The position numbers and the translations under genes were made by a program. The notes beneath the pieces are model-generated. The model was not told the DNA's origin, ran no database searches, and was given only the letters and a program-made list of their open reading frames with translations. Below are positions 17,523-23,898 of a DNA stretch of 26,390 nucleotides, one piece after another. Numbering within the stretch: position 1 is the stretch's first letter; each line of letters starts with the position of its first letter. The DNA is from UBA8828 sp046315175 (GTDB lineage Bacteria > Verrucomicrobiota > Verrucomicrobiia > Opitutales > UBA953), in contig JBKDBK010000054.1 of NCBI GenBank assembly GCA_046315175.1, positions 1 through 26,390 of the forward strand. Reading direction: 5' to 3'.

Positions 17523-18230
17523 ATGTGCGGTCGGGTGACCCAGTTCGACCGCTTCGCCGAGATTCCCCATCGGCTCGGACTCCGCCCGCCCGAGCTGCCC
17601 CCGCGCTACAACCTCACCCCCGCCCAGCCGATCGCGGCCGTGCGGCGGGTCGACGGCTCCCTGCGCTGCGAACCCGTCCGCTGGGGCCTCGTCGTCCCCC
17701 GGCCCGGCCGCCCCCCCGAGCCCGGGACCGGACACGTCAACGCGCGCGCCGAGACCATCGCCTCCCTCCCCGCCTTCCGCGACGCCGTCCGCACCCGTCG
17801 CTGCCTCGTGCCCGTCGACGGCTTTTACGAATGGCGCAACGACGGCCAGCTTGCCGTGCCCTATTACTTCGAGGCCGCCGACGGAGCGCCCCTCGCCATG
17901 GCCGGTCTCTGGTCCTCCCATCTGGGCGACACCGGGAGCCTTCTCGCCACCGCCTGCCTCGTCACCACAACCCCCAATCGCGACATGTCGCCCATCCACG
18001 GCCGCATGCCCGTCCTCCTCGCCGAATCCGATTGGCTAACCTGGCTCGCTGAGCGCCCCCTCCCTCCCGAGGAACTAAGCCGCCTCACCCGCCCCTCGCC
18101 CGACGGCTCACTCCGTCTCCGCCGCGTCGGCGCCGAGGTCAACCGCGCCACCCCCGACCACCCTGGCCTACTTGCCCCCGCCGCCCCCGAGAATCTCCAG
18201 GGCGACTTCCTCGGCGATCTCTTGGCGTGA
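17523..18230 (+). CDS. SRAP domain protein (YedK/HMCES-like abasic-site DNA-protein crosslinker)
   Basis: A 235-residue protein of the SOS-response-associated peptidase family. These proteins bind abasic sites in single-stranded DNA and form a thiazolidine crosslink through Cys2. The invariant residues are present: Cys2 (MCGRVTQF), Asn73 and Arg75 (HVNARAET), Glu103 (GFYEW) and His159 (SPIHGRMPV). Met removal exposes the catalytic Cys. Length is typical. The gene overlaps nothing and follows the slyX-like gene by four bases, so it is probably read from the putA-tdh-kbl transcript. No LexA-type box was recognised. It is followed by an intergenic repeat. Confidence 0.94.
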   Translation: MCGRVTQFDRFAEIPHRLGLRPPELPPRYNLTPAQPIAAVRRVDGSLRCEPVRWGLVVPRPGRPPEPGTGHVNARAETIASLPAFRDAVRTRRCLVPVDGFYEWRNDGQLAVPYYFEAADGAPLAMAGLWSSHLGDTGSLLATACLVTTTPNRDMSPIHGRMPVLLAESDWLTWLAERPLPPEELSRLTRPSPDGSLRLRRVGAEVNRATPDHPGLLAPAAPENLQGDFLGDLLA

Positions 18231-18521
18231 CAGGCATCGTGGCAGAGGGGCACAGAGGGGAAGTGTACGGCGGCACGGCGGCACGGGGGCACAGAAAGGG
18301 ATTCGAAGGATACGAAGGAGGCGAAGGATGGAGAAGGTCCCCACATCCCTTCTGAGCGCCAGCGAGTGCAACTCCCGCGCCCCTGAGCCCCCGCGCCCCT
18401 GCGCATCTCATCTCGGTGCCCCTCGCTTTAGAACTTCACCCTTCATCTTTTCCTCCTTTCATCCCAGTATCCCCGCCCCTCGCGGTTCTTTCCTCCGCAT
18501 CCTTCGCATCCCGCCCACCCA
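18231..18521. repeat. Intergenic composite repeat, copy A (9-bp period)
   Basis: This 291-bp gap holds no convincing gene. From 18241 it carries GGCACGG-type units, then from 18299 to 18337 units of 9 bp: GGATTCGAA, GGATACGAA, GGAGGCGAA, GGATGGAGA. Near the far end (18489-18512) the same kind of unit appears in opposite orientation (TCCTCCGCATCC, TTCGCATCC). A pyrimidine-rich block at 18428-18474 recurs, with small changes, at 19109-19156 in copy B. A 20-bp stretch (18314-18333) is identical to 19011-19030. The opposed orientations could allow a long imperfect stem-loop. No promoter of the TTGnnn-N16-nAnnnT kind precedes the cupin gene. Confidence 0.7.
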
Positions 18522-18926
18522 ATGTACTCCCCCCTCGCCCAACCCAAGATCGTCGACAAGCCCTGGGGTCGGGAAATCTGGTACGCCGACCAGAAAGCCT
18601 ATGCAGGTAAGATCCTCGAGGTCAGCGCCGGCAAGCGCCTGAGCCTCCAATACCACGAGCGCAAGACCGAGACCCTCTACCTGCTCTCCGGCCATGTGCG
18701 CCTGACTTTCCGTCCGCTCGCCGTCGGCGAGGCCCATGCCACCGCGCCCGTCGGCGCGGAGCACGTCCATGACTGGAAGCCGGGCCAGCTCATCCACATC
18801 CCCGTTCGCACCATCCACCGCTTCGAGGCGGTCGTCGACAGCGTCCTGCTCGAGGTCTCCACCCCCGACTTGACGGACGTTGTCCGTCTGCAGGACGACT
18901 ATGCCCGCCCCGCGCGGGACGCCTAA
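18522..18926 (+). CDS. Cupin protein, mannose-6-phosphate isomerase type II-like
   Basis: A 134-residue single-domain cupin. DKPWGREIWYA (12-22), GKRLSLQYHERKTETLYLLSG (37-57) with metal-ligand His45 and Glu50, and LIHIPVRTIHRFEAV (90-104) with the last His match the C-terminal isomerase domain of GDP-mannose pyrophosphorylase/mannose-6-phosphate isomerase proteins; the end, DVVRLQDDYAR, resembles their IxRxxDxYGR close. The pyrophosphorylase half is absent. It may isomerise or bind a sugar phosphate; the neighbouring ROK sugar kinase and glycosyltransferase fit a sugar role, but this is inference. The gene stands alone between the two copies of an intergenic repeat. Confidence 0.82.
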   Translation: MYSPLAQPKIVDKPWGREIWYADQKAYAGKILEVSAGKRLSLQYHERKTETLYLLSGHVRLTFRPLAVGEAHATAPVGAEHVHDWKPGQLIHIPVRTIHRFEAVVDSVLLEVSTPDLTDVVRLQDDYARPARDA

Positions 18927-19221
18927 AGACCGGGTGGAGAAGGATACGTAGGATTCGAAGGAAGCGAAGGATTTGAAGAAGGCAAAGGATTCGAAGGGTG
19001 CGTAGGATATGAAGGAGGCGAAGGATGGAGCAGGCCCCTTCATCCCTTTAATCCCCTCCGACCGCTAGGTACTATATCCCCGTGCCCCTGTGCCGCCGTG
19101 CCCCTTGCTTAAGAACTTCTCCCTTCATCTTTTCATCCCTTCATCCCAGTATCCCCTGAGTCCCCGTTTTTATCCCCTGCGACCTCCGCCCCCTCCGTAA
19201 CCTCCGCCCCCTGCCTTTCCC
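18927..19221. repeat. Intergenic composite repeat, copy B (9-bp period)
   Basis: This 295-bp gap holds no convincing gene. Ten 9-bp units lie head to tail at 18942-19031, most fitting GGAnnCGAA or close to it (for example GGATTCGAA twice, GGAAGCGAA, GGATTTGAA, GGAGGCGAA). A GTGCCCC/GTGCCGCC block at 19081-19104 is the reverse complement of the GGCACGG units in copy A. The block at 19109-19156 matches 18428-18474 in copy A. The unit is too short and the copies too varied for a CRISPR array. No standard promoter box was seen before the ROK gene. Confidence 0.72.
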
Positions 19222-20181
19222 ATGCGCCACGTTCTCGGCTTTGATCTCGGCGGCACCAAGTTCGCCTTCGGCATCGTCCGCGAGGACGGCGTCGTTGTCG
19301 CCTCCGGTCGGGTCGAGACCCTCGCCGACCAAGGCCCGGAGCAGGCCGTGCGGCGCGCCATCGAGGGAGCTCGCGAGCTGCTCGCCTCCACCGGCTTCCG
19401 CGCGGAGACCCTCCTGGGCATCGGCATTGCCTCGCCTGGACCGCTCGACATCGCCCGCGGCTGCGTCGACGGCTCCCCCAATCTTCCCGGCTGGACCGGA
19501 TTCCCCATCGCCGGCGAGATCGGCAAGGCCTTCGGTCTGCCCGCGCGCATCGACAACGACGCCAACGCCGCCGCCGTCGGCGAGTACCGCTTCGGCGCCG
19601 GCAAGGGCTTCCCCAACATGGTCTACGTCACCATCTCCACCGGCATCGGCGGAGGCGTGATTGTCGACGGGCGCCTCATGCGCGGCGCCAACGGCAACGC
19701 CGCCGAGCTCGGCCACCTCACCCTCGACATCAAGGGTCCGCCTTGCCCCTGCGGCGGCCAAGGCTGCTTCGAGAAGTACGCCTCCGGCACCGCCATCGCC
19801 CACCGGGCGCGCGCCGCCCTCGCCGCCGGCCGCCCGTCGTCGCTCGCCGCCCTCGCCGGCGGTCCCGATAAGGTCACCTCCCACCATGTCCTTCAGGCGC
19901 TCGCCCAGGGCGACGCCCTCGCCAAGGAGATCTGGGACGACACCACCGAGTACCTCGGCCGGGGCTTCGCCGTCATCATCAACACCTTCAACCCCGACCG
20001 CATCGTCGTCGGCGGCGGGGTTACCGCCGCGGGCGACACCCTCTTCGCGCCCCTCCGCAGGAAGGCCCTTGGCTACGCCTTCCCCCGTCTCGCCGCGGTC
20101 TGCACCATCGTGCCCGCCGGGCTCGGCGGGGACGTCGGTGTCGTCGGCGCCGCCGCCTGCGCCTTCGAGGCCGCGCGCTGA
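19222..20181 (+). CDS. ROK-family sugar kinase (glucokinase-like)
   Basis: A 319-residue ATP-dependent sugar kinase. DLGGTK (8-13) is the phosphate-binding loop; IDNDANAAAVGE (110-121) holds the catalytic Asp; STGIGGGVI (139-147) is the second ATP loop; ELGH (162-165) and the zinc cluster CPCGGQGCFE (175-184) are ROK signatures that define the hexose site. There is no N-terminal helix-turn-helix, so it is an enzyme and not a ROK repressor. Glucose, N-acetylmannosamine and other hexoses are all possible substrates; the sequence resembles glucokinases most. It probably shares a transcript with the glycosyltransferase 20 bp downstream. Confidence 0.92.
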   Translation: MRHVLGFDLGGTKFAFGIVREDGVVVASGRVETLADQGPEQAVRRAIEGARELLASTGFRAETLLGIGIASPGPLDIARGCVDGSPNLPGWTGFPIAGEIGKAFGLPARIDNDANAAAVGEYRFGAGKGFPNMVYVTISTGIGGGVIVDGRLMRGANGNAAELGHLTLDIKGPPCPCGGQGCFEKYASGTAIAHRARAALAAGRPSSLAALAGGPDKVTSHHVLQALAQGDALAKEIWDDTTEYLGRGFAVIINTFNPDRIVVGGGVTAAGDTLFAPLRRKALGYAFPRLAAVCTIVPAGLGGDVGVVGAAACAFEAAR

Positions 20182-20201
20182 GCCGCCCCGGCGCCGCGAC
20201 C

Positions 20202-20930
20202 ATGCGCGTCAGCGTCGTCATCCCGGCCTACAACGAGGAGAAGCTCCTCCCGGCCACCCTCGCCGCCGTGCGCTCCGCCGCCGACGCCTTTGCCCGGCGC
20301 GGCTGGGACTGGGAACTGGTGGTGTGCGACAACAACTCGGCCGACCGCACCGCCGCCGTCGCGCGCGCGGCCGGCGCCCGCGTCGCCTTCGAGCCCGTCA
20401 ACCAAATCGGGCGGGCGCGCGACACCGGTGCGCGCGCCGCCATGGGCGACTGGATCGTCGTCGTCGACGCCGACTCCCAGCCCACCGAGGCCCTCTTCGC
20501 CGACATCGCCGACGCCCTCGCCTCCGGGCGCTTCGTCGGCGGCGGCGCCACCGTGCGGCTGCCCGCCGACAGCCCTCTTGTCGTCCGCTTCTTCGCCGGC
20601 GCCTGGAATCTCTGGAGCCGTCTCGCCCGCTGGGCCGCCGGCTCCTGCATCTGGGTCGAGGCGTCCGCCTTCCGCGCCGTCGGCGGATTCGGCACCGAGG
20701 TCTACGCCGGCGAGGAAGTCTGGCTCAGCCGACGCCTCGGCCGCCTTGCCCGCGCCCAGGGGCGGCGCTTCGGCATCCTCCACCGGCACCCGCTCCTCAC
20801 CTCCGACCGCAAGGCGCGCCTTTACCGGTTCTCCGACCACCTGCGCCTCTTCCTGCGGATGACGCTCTCGTTCGGGCGCGCCGCGCGCCGGAGGGAGGAC
20901 TGCGACTTCTGGTACGACGGACGTCGCTGA
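20202..20930 (+). CDS. Family 2 glycosyltransferase
   Basis: A 242-residue GT-A fold transferase. VSVVIPAYNEEKLLPATL (3-20) and VVCDNNSADRTAAVA (40-54) bind the nucleotide sugar; DAD (89-91) in IVVVDADSQP is the metal-binding DxD; VGGFGTEVYAGEEVWLSRRL (160-179) supplies the acceptor-side acidic residues (Glu171, Glu172). A moderately hydrophobic stretch at 126-150 may be an interface helix rather than a true membrane span. Donor and acceptor are unknown. It lies 20 bp after the ROK kinase and converges with the transglutaminase-like gene, whose stop is only five bases away. Confidence 0.9.
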   Translation: MRVSVVIPAYNEEKLLPATLAAVRSAADAFARRGWDWELVVCDNNSADRTAAVARAAGARVAFEPVNQIGRARDTGARAAMGDWIVVVDADSQPTEALFADIADALASGRFVGGGATVRLPADSPLVVRFFAGAWNLWSRLARWAAGSCIWVEASAFRAVGGFGTEVYAGEEVWLSRRLGRLARAQGRRFGILHRHPLLTSDRKARLYRFSDHLRLFLRMTLSFGRAARRREDCDFWYDGRR

Positions 20931-20934
20931 GCGC

Positions 20935-21597
20935 TCAGAGCCGCTGGCGCTTCCAGCGCGGGATGGGGAAGGCCGTCAGCTTGTCCGAGGCCACCTCGAC
21001 GGGGTCCCGGTGGCGCAGCTTCCGCGCCTGCTCCGGCGTCACGATGACCGTGTGGCGGATCTCCGTCAACCGCGTACCCACCTCCCATCGGTTGCCCTCG
21101 CCGTTGACCCATCCCATGTCGGGCAGCCGCCGCAGGTCGAACGGCGCCGAGAAGGCCCGCAGCGTCTTGCGCGGACCCTTGGCGTATTCGTGGAAGTACG
21201 ACATCGCCAGCTCGCGCACGCTTCGGTAAACCGGGTCGCGCCAGCGCAGGCAGACATAGTTTGTCTTTGAGATTGCGCCCCAGCGCCCGCCGACCCTGAA
21301 CGGCGCGATCACATGGTCCATGTCCCGGTGCGCGCTGAAATCCAGCAGCAGGGGTGGGTGGCCCTGCAGCCAAAGCGCGAACGCCGCGACCATCGCCCCC
21401 TCGATGCAGTGGGCGCAGTTCGCCTCCAGCGTTCCGCGCACCGAGCGGGTGGTGTCGCCGTCCGGCTCGAAGTTCTGCGGCATCGCGCCGAGGAAATCCT
21501 GCACCGCCTCGGGCGTCCGGAGGCGGGCCAGCGTCGACGCGTGGGGGCGGGGCAGGCCCCGGCTCTCGGCCAGACGGGTGCGCGCGGCGATGCTCAT
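20935..21597 (-). CDS. Conserved hypothetical protein, transglutaminase-like cysteine-protease fold suspected
   Basis: A 220-residue protein with no named function that I know. Residues 57-72 (LEANCAHCIEGAMVAA) put a Cys at the start of a helix, followed by HPPLLLDFSAH, then DHVIAPFR with His95 and GRWGAISKTNY (104-114). Cys, then His in a DHV strand, then a polar residue is the order of the transglutaminase/papain-like triad, so Cys64-His95-Asn113 is a plausible site. The rest (DPVYRSVRELAMSYFHEYAK, then a Trp-rich C-terminal part) looks conserved. There is no signal peptide. The start at 21597 is supported by a TTGCGT-N16-CAGCCT pair six bases upstream; the longer open frame beyond it overlaps fmdB and the protease gene. 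Confidence 0.75.
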   Translation of the reverse strand: MSIAARTRLAESRGLPRPHASTLARLRTPEAVQDFLGAMPQNFEPDGDTTRSVRGTLEANCAHCIEGAMVAAFALWLQGHPPLLLDFSAHRDMDHVIAPFRVGGRWGAISKTNYVCLRWRDPVYRSVRELAMSYFHEYAKGPRKTLRAFSAPFDLRRLPDMGWVNGEGNRWEVGTRLTEIRHTVIVTPEQARKLRHRDPVEVASDKLTAFPIPRWKRQRL

Positions 21598-21603
21598 GCG
21601 CCA

Positions 21604-21631
21604 AGGCTGGGAGCGTTCATGCCGGACGCAA
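21604..21631 (-). promoter_or_regulatory. Predicted promoter of the transglutaminase-like gene (leaderless geometry)
   Basis: On the minus strand TTGCGT (21626-21631), 16 bp, CAGCCT (21604-21609), then six bases to the ATG at 21597. The -10 box keeps only the A and final T. Confidence 0.42.
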
Positions 21632-21646
21632 ACCTCCGCTTTCGGG

Positions 21647-21674
21647 TTGGAAATCCCGCCGCCGCCGCCACTGT
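21647..21674 (+). promoter_or_regulatory. Predicted promoter of the fmdB-like gene (leaderless geometry)
   Basis: TTGGAA (21647-21652), 16 bp, CACTGT (21669-21674), then seven bases to the ATG at 21682. It would drive the fmdB-like and M50 protease genes. Confidence 0.5.
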
Positions 21675-21681
21675 CGCCCCC

Positions 21682-21897
21682 ATGCCTCTCTTCGACTTCA
21701 CCTGCGCCGCCTGCGGCAAGGTCTCGGAGATCCTCGTCCGGGACTCCGCCGAGAAGCCCGCCTGTCCCGCCTGCGGCGCCGACCGGGTTTCCCGCGAGCT
21801 GCCCACCTTCCGCGCCCAGACCAAGGAGTCGGCGCACGTCCATGCCGGCCCGGGCTGCGCCTGTGGCAAGCCCCGCGGAGGCTGCGGCGCCAACTGA
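21682..21897 (+). CDS. FmdB-like zinc-ribbon protein
   Basis: A 71-residue protein. MPLFDFTCAACGKVSEIL and EKPACPACGAD give two CxxC pairs (Cys8/Cys11 and Cys28/Cys31), the FmdB-type putative regulatory zinc ribbon, which normally starts MPxYxYxCxxCG. The C-terminal tail is His- and Cys-rich (HVHAGPGCACGKPRGGCG) and may hold more metal. The family's role is poorly known. The start is the ATG at 21682; the frame is open further upstream but that stretch lies antisense to the neighbouring minus-strand gene. The M50 protease gene begins three bases after the stop. Confidence 0.87.
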   Translation: MPLFDFTCAACGKVSEILVRDSAEKPACPACGADRVSRELPTFRAQTKESAHVHAGPGCACGKPRGGCGAN

Positions 21898-21900
21898 CCG

Positions 21901-22581
21901 ATGATCCTCGCCGCAATCGACGTCGAGGCGCTCCGCCAGGGGGCGCTCCTGATGATTCTCCTCATCACGGCCATCGCGCTCCATGAGTTCGGCCATGCCT
22001 GGATGGCCGACCGTCGCGGCGACCCCCTGCCCAGGGCTCAGGGTCGCGTGACCCTCGACCCCCTCGCCCACATCGACCCCATCGGCACCTTGCTCATCCC
22101 CGGGGTGATGATCTTCTGGCCGGCCTTCTTCGGCGGCGGCGCCCCCATCGCCCTTATCGGCTGGGGCAAGCCGGTCCAGGTCCTCTTGCCCAACCCCCGC
22201 ACCCGGAAGGTGGATGACATCCTGATCACGCTGGCCGGCCCAGCCATGAACCTCGCGCTCTGCTTTGCCTTCGCCCTCGCCCTCATCGCGCTCGGGTGGC
22301 TCGGCGGCGGGGCCGACGCGTATGGCTTCCTTTTCAACGGGCTCGCCCTCAACGCCGGCCTGATGGTCTTCAACCTTCTGCCCATCCCCCCCCTCGACGG
22401 CGGACGCATCCTCCGCTGGGTGGTCGGCATGTCCGAGGAGACCTTCCTTCGGGTGGCATCCATCGCCCCCTGGGTGCTGCTGTTCCTCATCAACACCTCG
22501 TTCTTCCGAGGCTTCCTTGGCGCGCTCCTGCAGGGGGCGGTGACCCCTTTCCTCTGGGCCATCGAGCTCCTCGGCCGCTAG
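21901..22581 (+). CDS. Site-2-protease family zinc metalloprotease (M50-like)
   Basis: A 226-residue integral membrane metalloprotease. The zinc site HEFGH (28-32) lies in the first membrane segment (about 13-33), with Glu29 as the general base; the third ligand is Asp166 in NLLPIPPLDGGRIL (158-171). Other hydrophobic segments lie at 62-80, 108-134, 145-162 and 180-225. It belongs to the compact group without a PDZ domain, so it is not the RseP type. Its substrate is unknown. It starts three bases after the fmdB-like stop, so the two are translationally coupled; the short RodZ-like gene follows after 57 bp. Confidence 0.92.
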   Translation: MILAAIDVEALRQGALLMILLITAIALHEFGHAWMADRRGDPLPRAQGRVTLDPLAHIDPIGTLLIPGVMIFWPAFFGGGAPIALIGWGKPVQVLLPNPRTRKVDDILITLAGPAMNLALCFAFALALIALGWLGGGADAYGFLFNGLALNAGLMVFNLLPIPPLDGGRILRWVVGMSEETFLRVASIAPWVLLFLINTSFFRGFLGALLQGAVTPFLWAIELLGR

Positions 22582-22600
22582 GGGACACCCTAGCCAAGGC

Positions 22601-22629
22601 TTGCCAAAGCAGTCCAGGCGGGGAAATCT
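22601..22629 (+). promoter_or_regulatory. Possible promoter of the RodZ-like gene
   Basis: TTGCCA (22601-22606), 17 bp, AAATCT (22624-22629), then nine bases to the ATG at 22639. It is close to, but not within, the spacing seen at the other starts, and would give a leader of two or three bases. Confidence 0.3.
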
Positions 22630-22638
22630 ACCCCCATC

Positions 22639-23028
22639 ATGCAGTCCCTCGGCGAACGCCTCCAGGAAGCCCGTCAACGCCTCGGTGTCACCGTCCGCGA
22701 GGCCGCCGATGTCACCAAGATCCGAGGCGATTTCCTCCAGGCGATGGAGGCCAACCAGTTTGAGTCCATCCCCCTGGCCGATGTCTACAAGCGCGGCTTT
22801 GTCCGCATCTACGCCAAGTACCTCCGGCTCGATGACGAGAAGGCGGCCTCCGACTTCAACGCCCACCACTCCGTCCGCGCCTCCCGCCGCCCCCTCGACC
22901 TCGGCGCCGAGCCCGACGAGGTCCCGGAAGGCTCCTCCTTCGGTTCCAGCCTCAGCAAGGACACCGTGATCTGGGTCGTCGCCGGCGGCGCCTTTGTCGG
23001 CCTCCTGCTCTGGGTCCTTCTCTCCTGA
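22639..23028 (+). CDS. Short RodZ-like protein: N-terminal helix-turn-helix and C-terminal membrane anchor
   Basis: A 129-residue protein. Residues 3-75 (LGERLQEARQRLGVTVREAADVT onward, with FLQAMEANQFESIP and YKRGFVRIYAKYLRL) are the HTH_25 domain of RodZ, which binds the actin homologue MreB. Residues about 106-129 are a single membrane helix that ends the protein. RodZ usually continues into a periplasmic beta domain and totals about 250-340 residues; none is present, and the stop directly follows the helix. It may still anchor MreB to the membrane, or be a different membrane-bound XRE-type protein. The inner start at 22639 has no Shine-Dalgarno sequence. Confidence 0.82.
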   Translation: MQSLGERLQEARQRLGVTVREAADVTKIRGDFLQAMEANQFESIPLADVYKRGFVRIYAKYLRLDDEKAASDFNAHHSVRASRRPLDLGAEPDEVPEGSSFGSSLSKDTVIWVVAGGAFVGLLLWVLLS

Positions 23029-23041
23029 GGGCTTCCCCGCG

Positions 23042-23069
23042 TTGACCCCGCCGGCATTGCCGGCAGGAT
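23042..23069 (+). promoter_or_regulatory. Predicted promoter of the HNH nuclease gene (leaderless geometry)
   Basis: TTGACC (23042-23047), 16 bp, CAGGAT (23064-23069), then six bases to the GTG start at 23076. The match supports the GTG start. A perfect dyad fills the spacer (23050-23064). Confidence 0.52.
23050..23064. promoter_or_regulatory. 15-bp dyad inside the HNH promoter spacer
   Basis: GCCGGCA, one T, then TGCCGGC: perfect 7-bp arms between the predicted -35 and -10 boxes, the classic place for a repressor operator. It could equally fold in RNA as a short hairpin after the RodZ-like gene, which ends 21 bases upstream. Confidence 0.4.
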
Positions 23070-23075
23070 GTCCCC

Positions 23076-23693
23076 GTGGCCGGCCGTCTCGACCAGCGCG
23101 TCCTTGTCCTTAACCGCCTCTGGCAGGCCGTTAACATCATCGGCATGCGCCGTGCGCTCAGCCTGGTCTTCCGCGAGCGCGCCTCGGTCATCCACGCCGA
23201 GGACGCATCCCATCGGGTTTACCCCGGCGATGCCTGGCTTGAGCTGAGCCGGACCCATCCGCCCCGGCCCGACGTCGCCATCCGCACCCCGGGCGTCCAT
23301 CTCCTGCCGCCGCGCGTCATCCTCCTCGCCGCCTACGACAAGGTTCCGCGCCGCGAAATCCGCTTCAGCCGCCGCAACGTCTACCTTCGCGACAGCCACT
23401 CCTGCCAGTACTGCGGCCGCCGCTTCGCCGAGGAGGAGCTCAACCTCGACCATGTCGTCCCCCGCGACCGCGGCGGCGTCACCGCCTGGGAGAACATCGT
23501 CACCGCCTGCATCCGCTGCAACGCCCAGAAGGCCAACCGTCTCCCCACCCAAGCCGGCATGGCGCTGCGCCGCGCCCCCCAGCGACCCAAGTGGCGCATG
23601 CTCGTCGCCGCCTCCCTTTCCGAGGAGGAGCACACCCTCTGGAAGGACTTCCTCGATGTCGCCCCCTCGGGCGAGCTCCCCTGGAGGAGCTGA
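23076..23693 (+). CDS. HNH endonuclease
   Basis: A 205-residue HNH-fold protein. The core spans about 103-152: CQYCGRRF (Cys110, Cys113), LDHVVPRDRGG with Asp125 and His126, WENIVTACIRCN (Asn140, Cys145, Cys148). The two CxxC pairs bind a structural zinc. The N-terminal ~100 residues (VLVLNRLWQAVNIIGMRRAL and a basic segment) are typical of the stand-alone HNH proteins widespread in bacteria, which are not linked to homing introns or restriction systems. Its cellular role is not known. The start is a GTG, chosen because of the promoter-like pair six bases upstream and because the nearby ATG at 23068 is out of frame. A strong hairpin directly follows the stop. Confidence 0.9.
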   Translation: MAGRLDQRVLVLNRLWQAVNIIGMRRALSLVFRERASVIHAEDASHRVYPGDAWLELSRTHPPRPDVAIRTPGVHLLPPRVILLAAYDKVPRREIRFSRRNVYLRDSHSCQYCGRRFAEEELNLDHVVPRDRGGVTAWENIVTACIRCNAQKANRLPTQAGMALRRAPQRPKWRMLVAASLSEEEHTLWKDFLDVAPSGELPWRS

Positions 23694-23718
23694 CCGGGTC
23701 GGGCGAAGCCCAACCCGG
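23694..23718 (+). terminator. Hairpin directly after the HNH gene
   Basis: A stem of 6 bp (CCGGGT/ACCCGG), one C-A mismatch and 4 bp (GGGC/GCCC) with a GAA loop begins at the first base after the stop codon. No T tract follows. It is probably a terminator or 3'-protecting structure between converging units. The rest of the 205-bp gap (23719-23898) has no gene that I can support. Confidence 0.5.
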
Positions 23719-23806
23719 GATCGGGCAGGCGGCGTCCGCGGTGGAAGCGGCGCAGACTCGCCTTGACCGCCGAGTTTCATGGCGCCCCCTCGCCATCCGT
23801 CAGCAA

Positions 23807-23832
23807 GGATTCCTCCGCCTCCCTCGCATCCT
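23807..23832 (-). repeat. Degenerate fragment of the 9-bp-period repeat
   Basis: On the minus strand this stretch reads GGATGCGAG, GGAGGCGGA, GGAATCC, resembling the units in copies A and B. It is short and imperfect, so chance similarity is possible. Confidence 0.3.
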
Positions 23833-23898
23833 CACAACAACCCCGCAAGTCCTCCGCGGACCCGCGGTCGCCGCTGAACCCGCTGCCTCGCCCGGACC

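Noticed and set aside
18942..19031. A CRISPR array or coding tandem repeat
   Set aside because: Units are 9 bp with no spacers, varied in sequence, and the reading frame through them is not part of an extended gene.
23076..23693. HNH gene as part of a homing intron, restriction or toxin system
   Set aside because: It is a stand-alone gene among housekeeping genes, with no partner methylase, intron-like flank or immunity gene.
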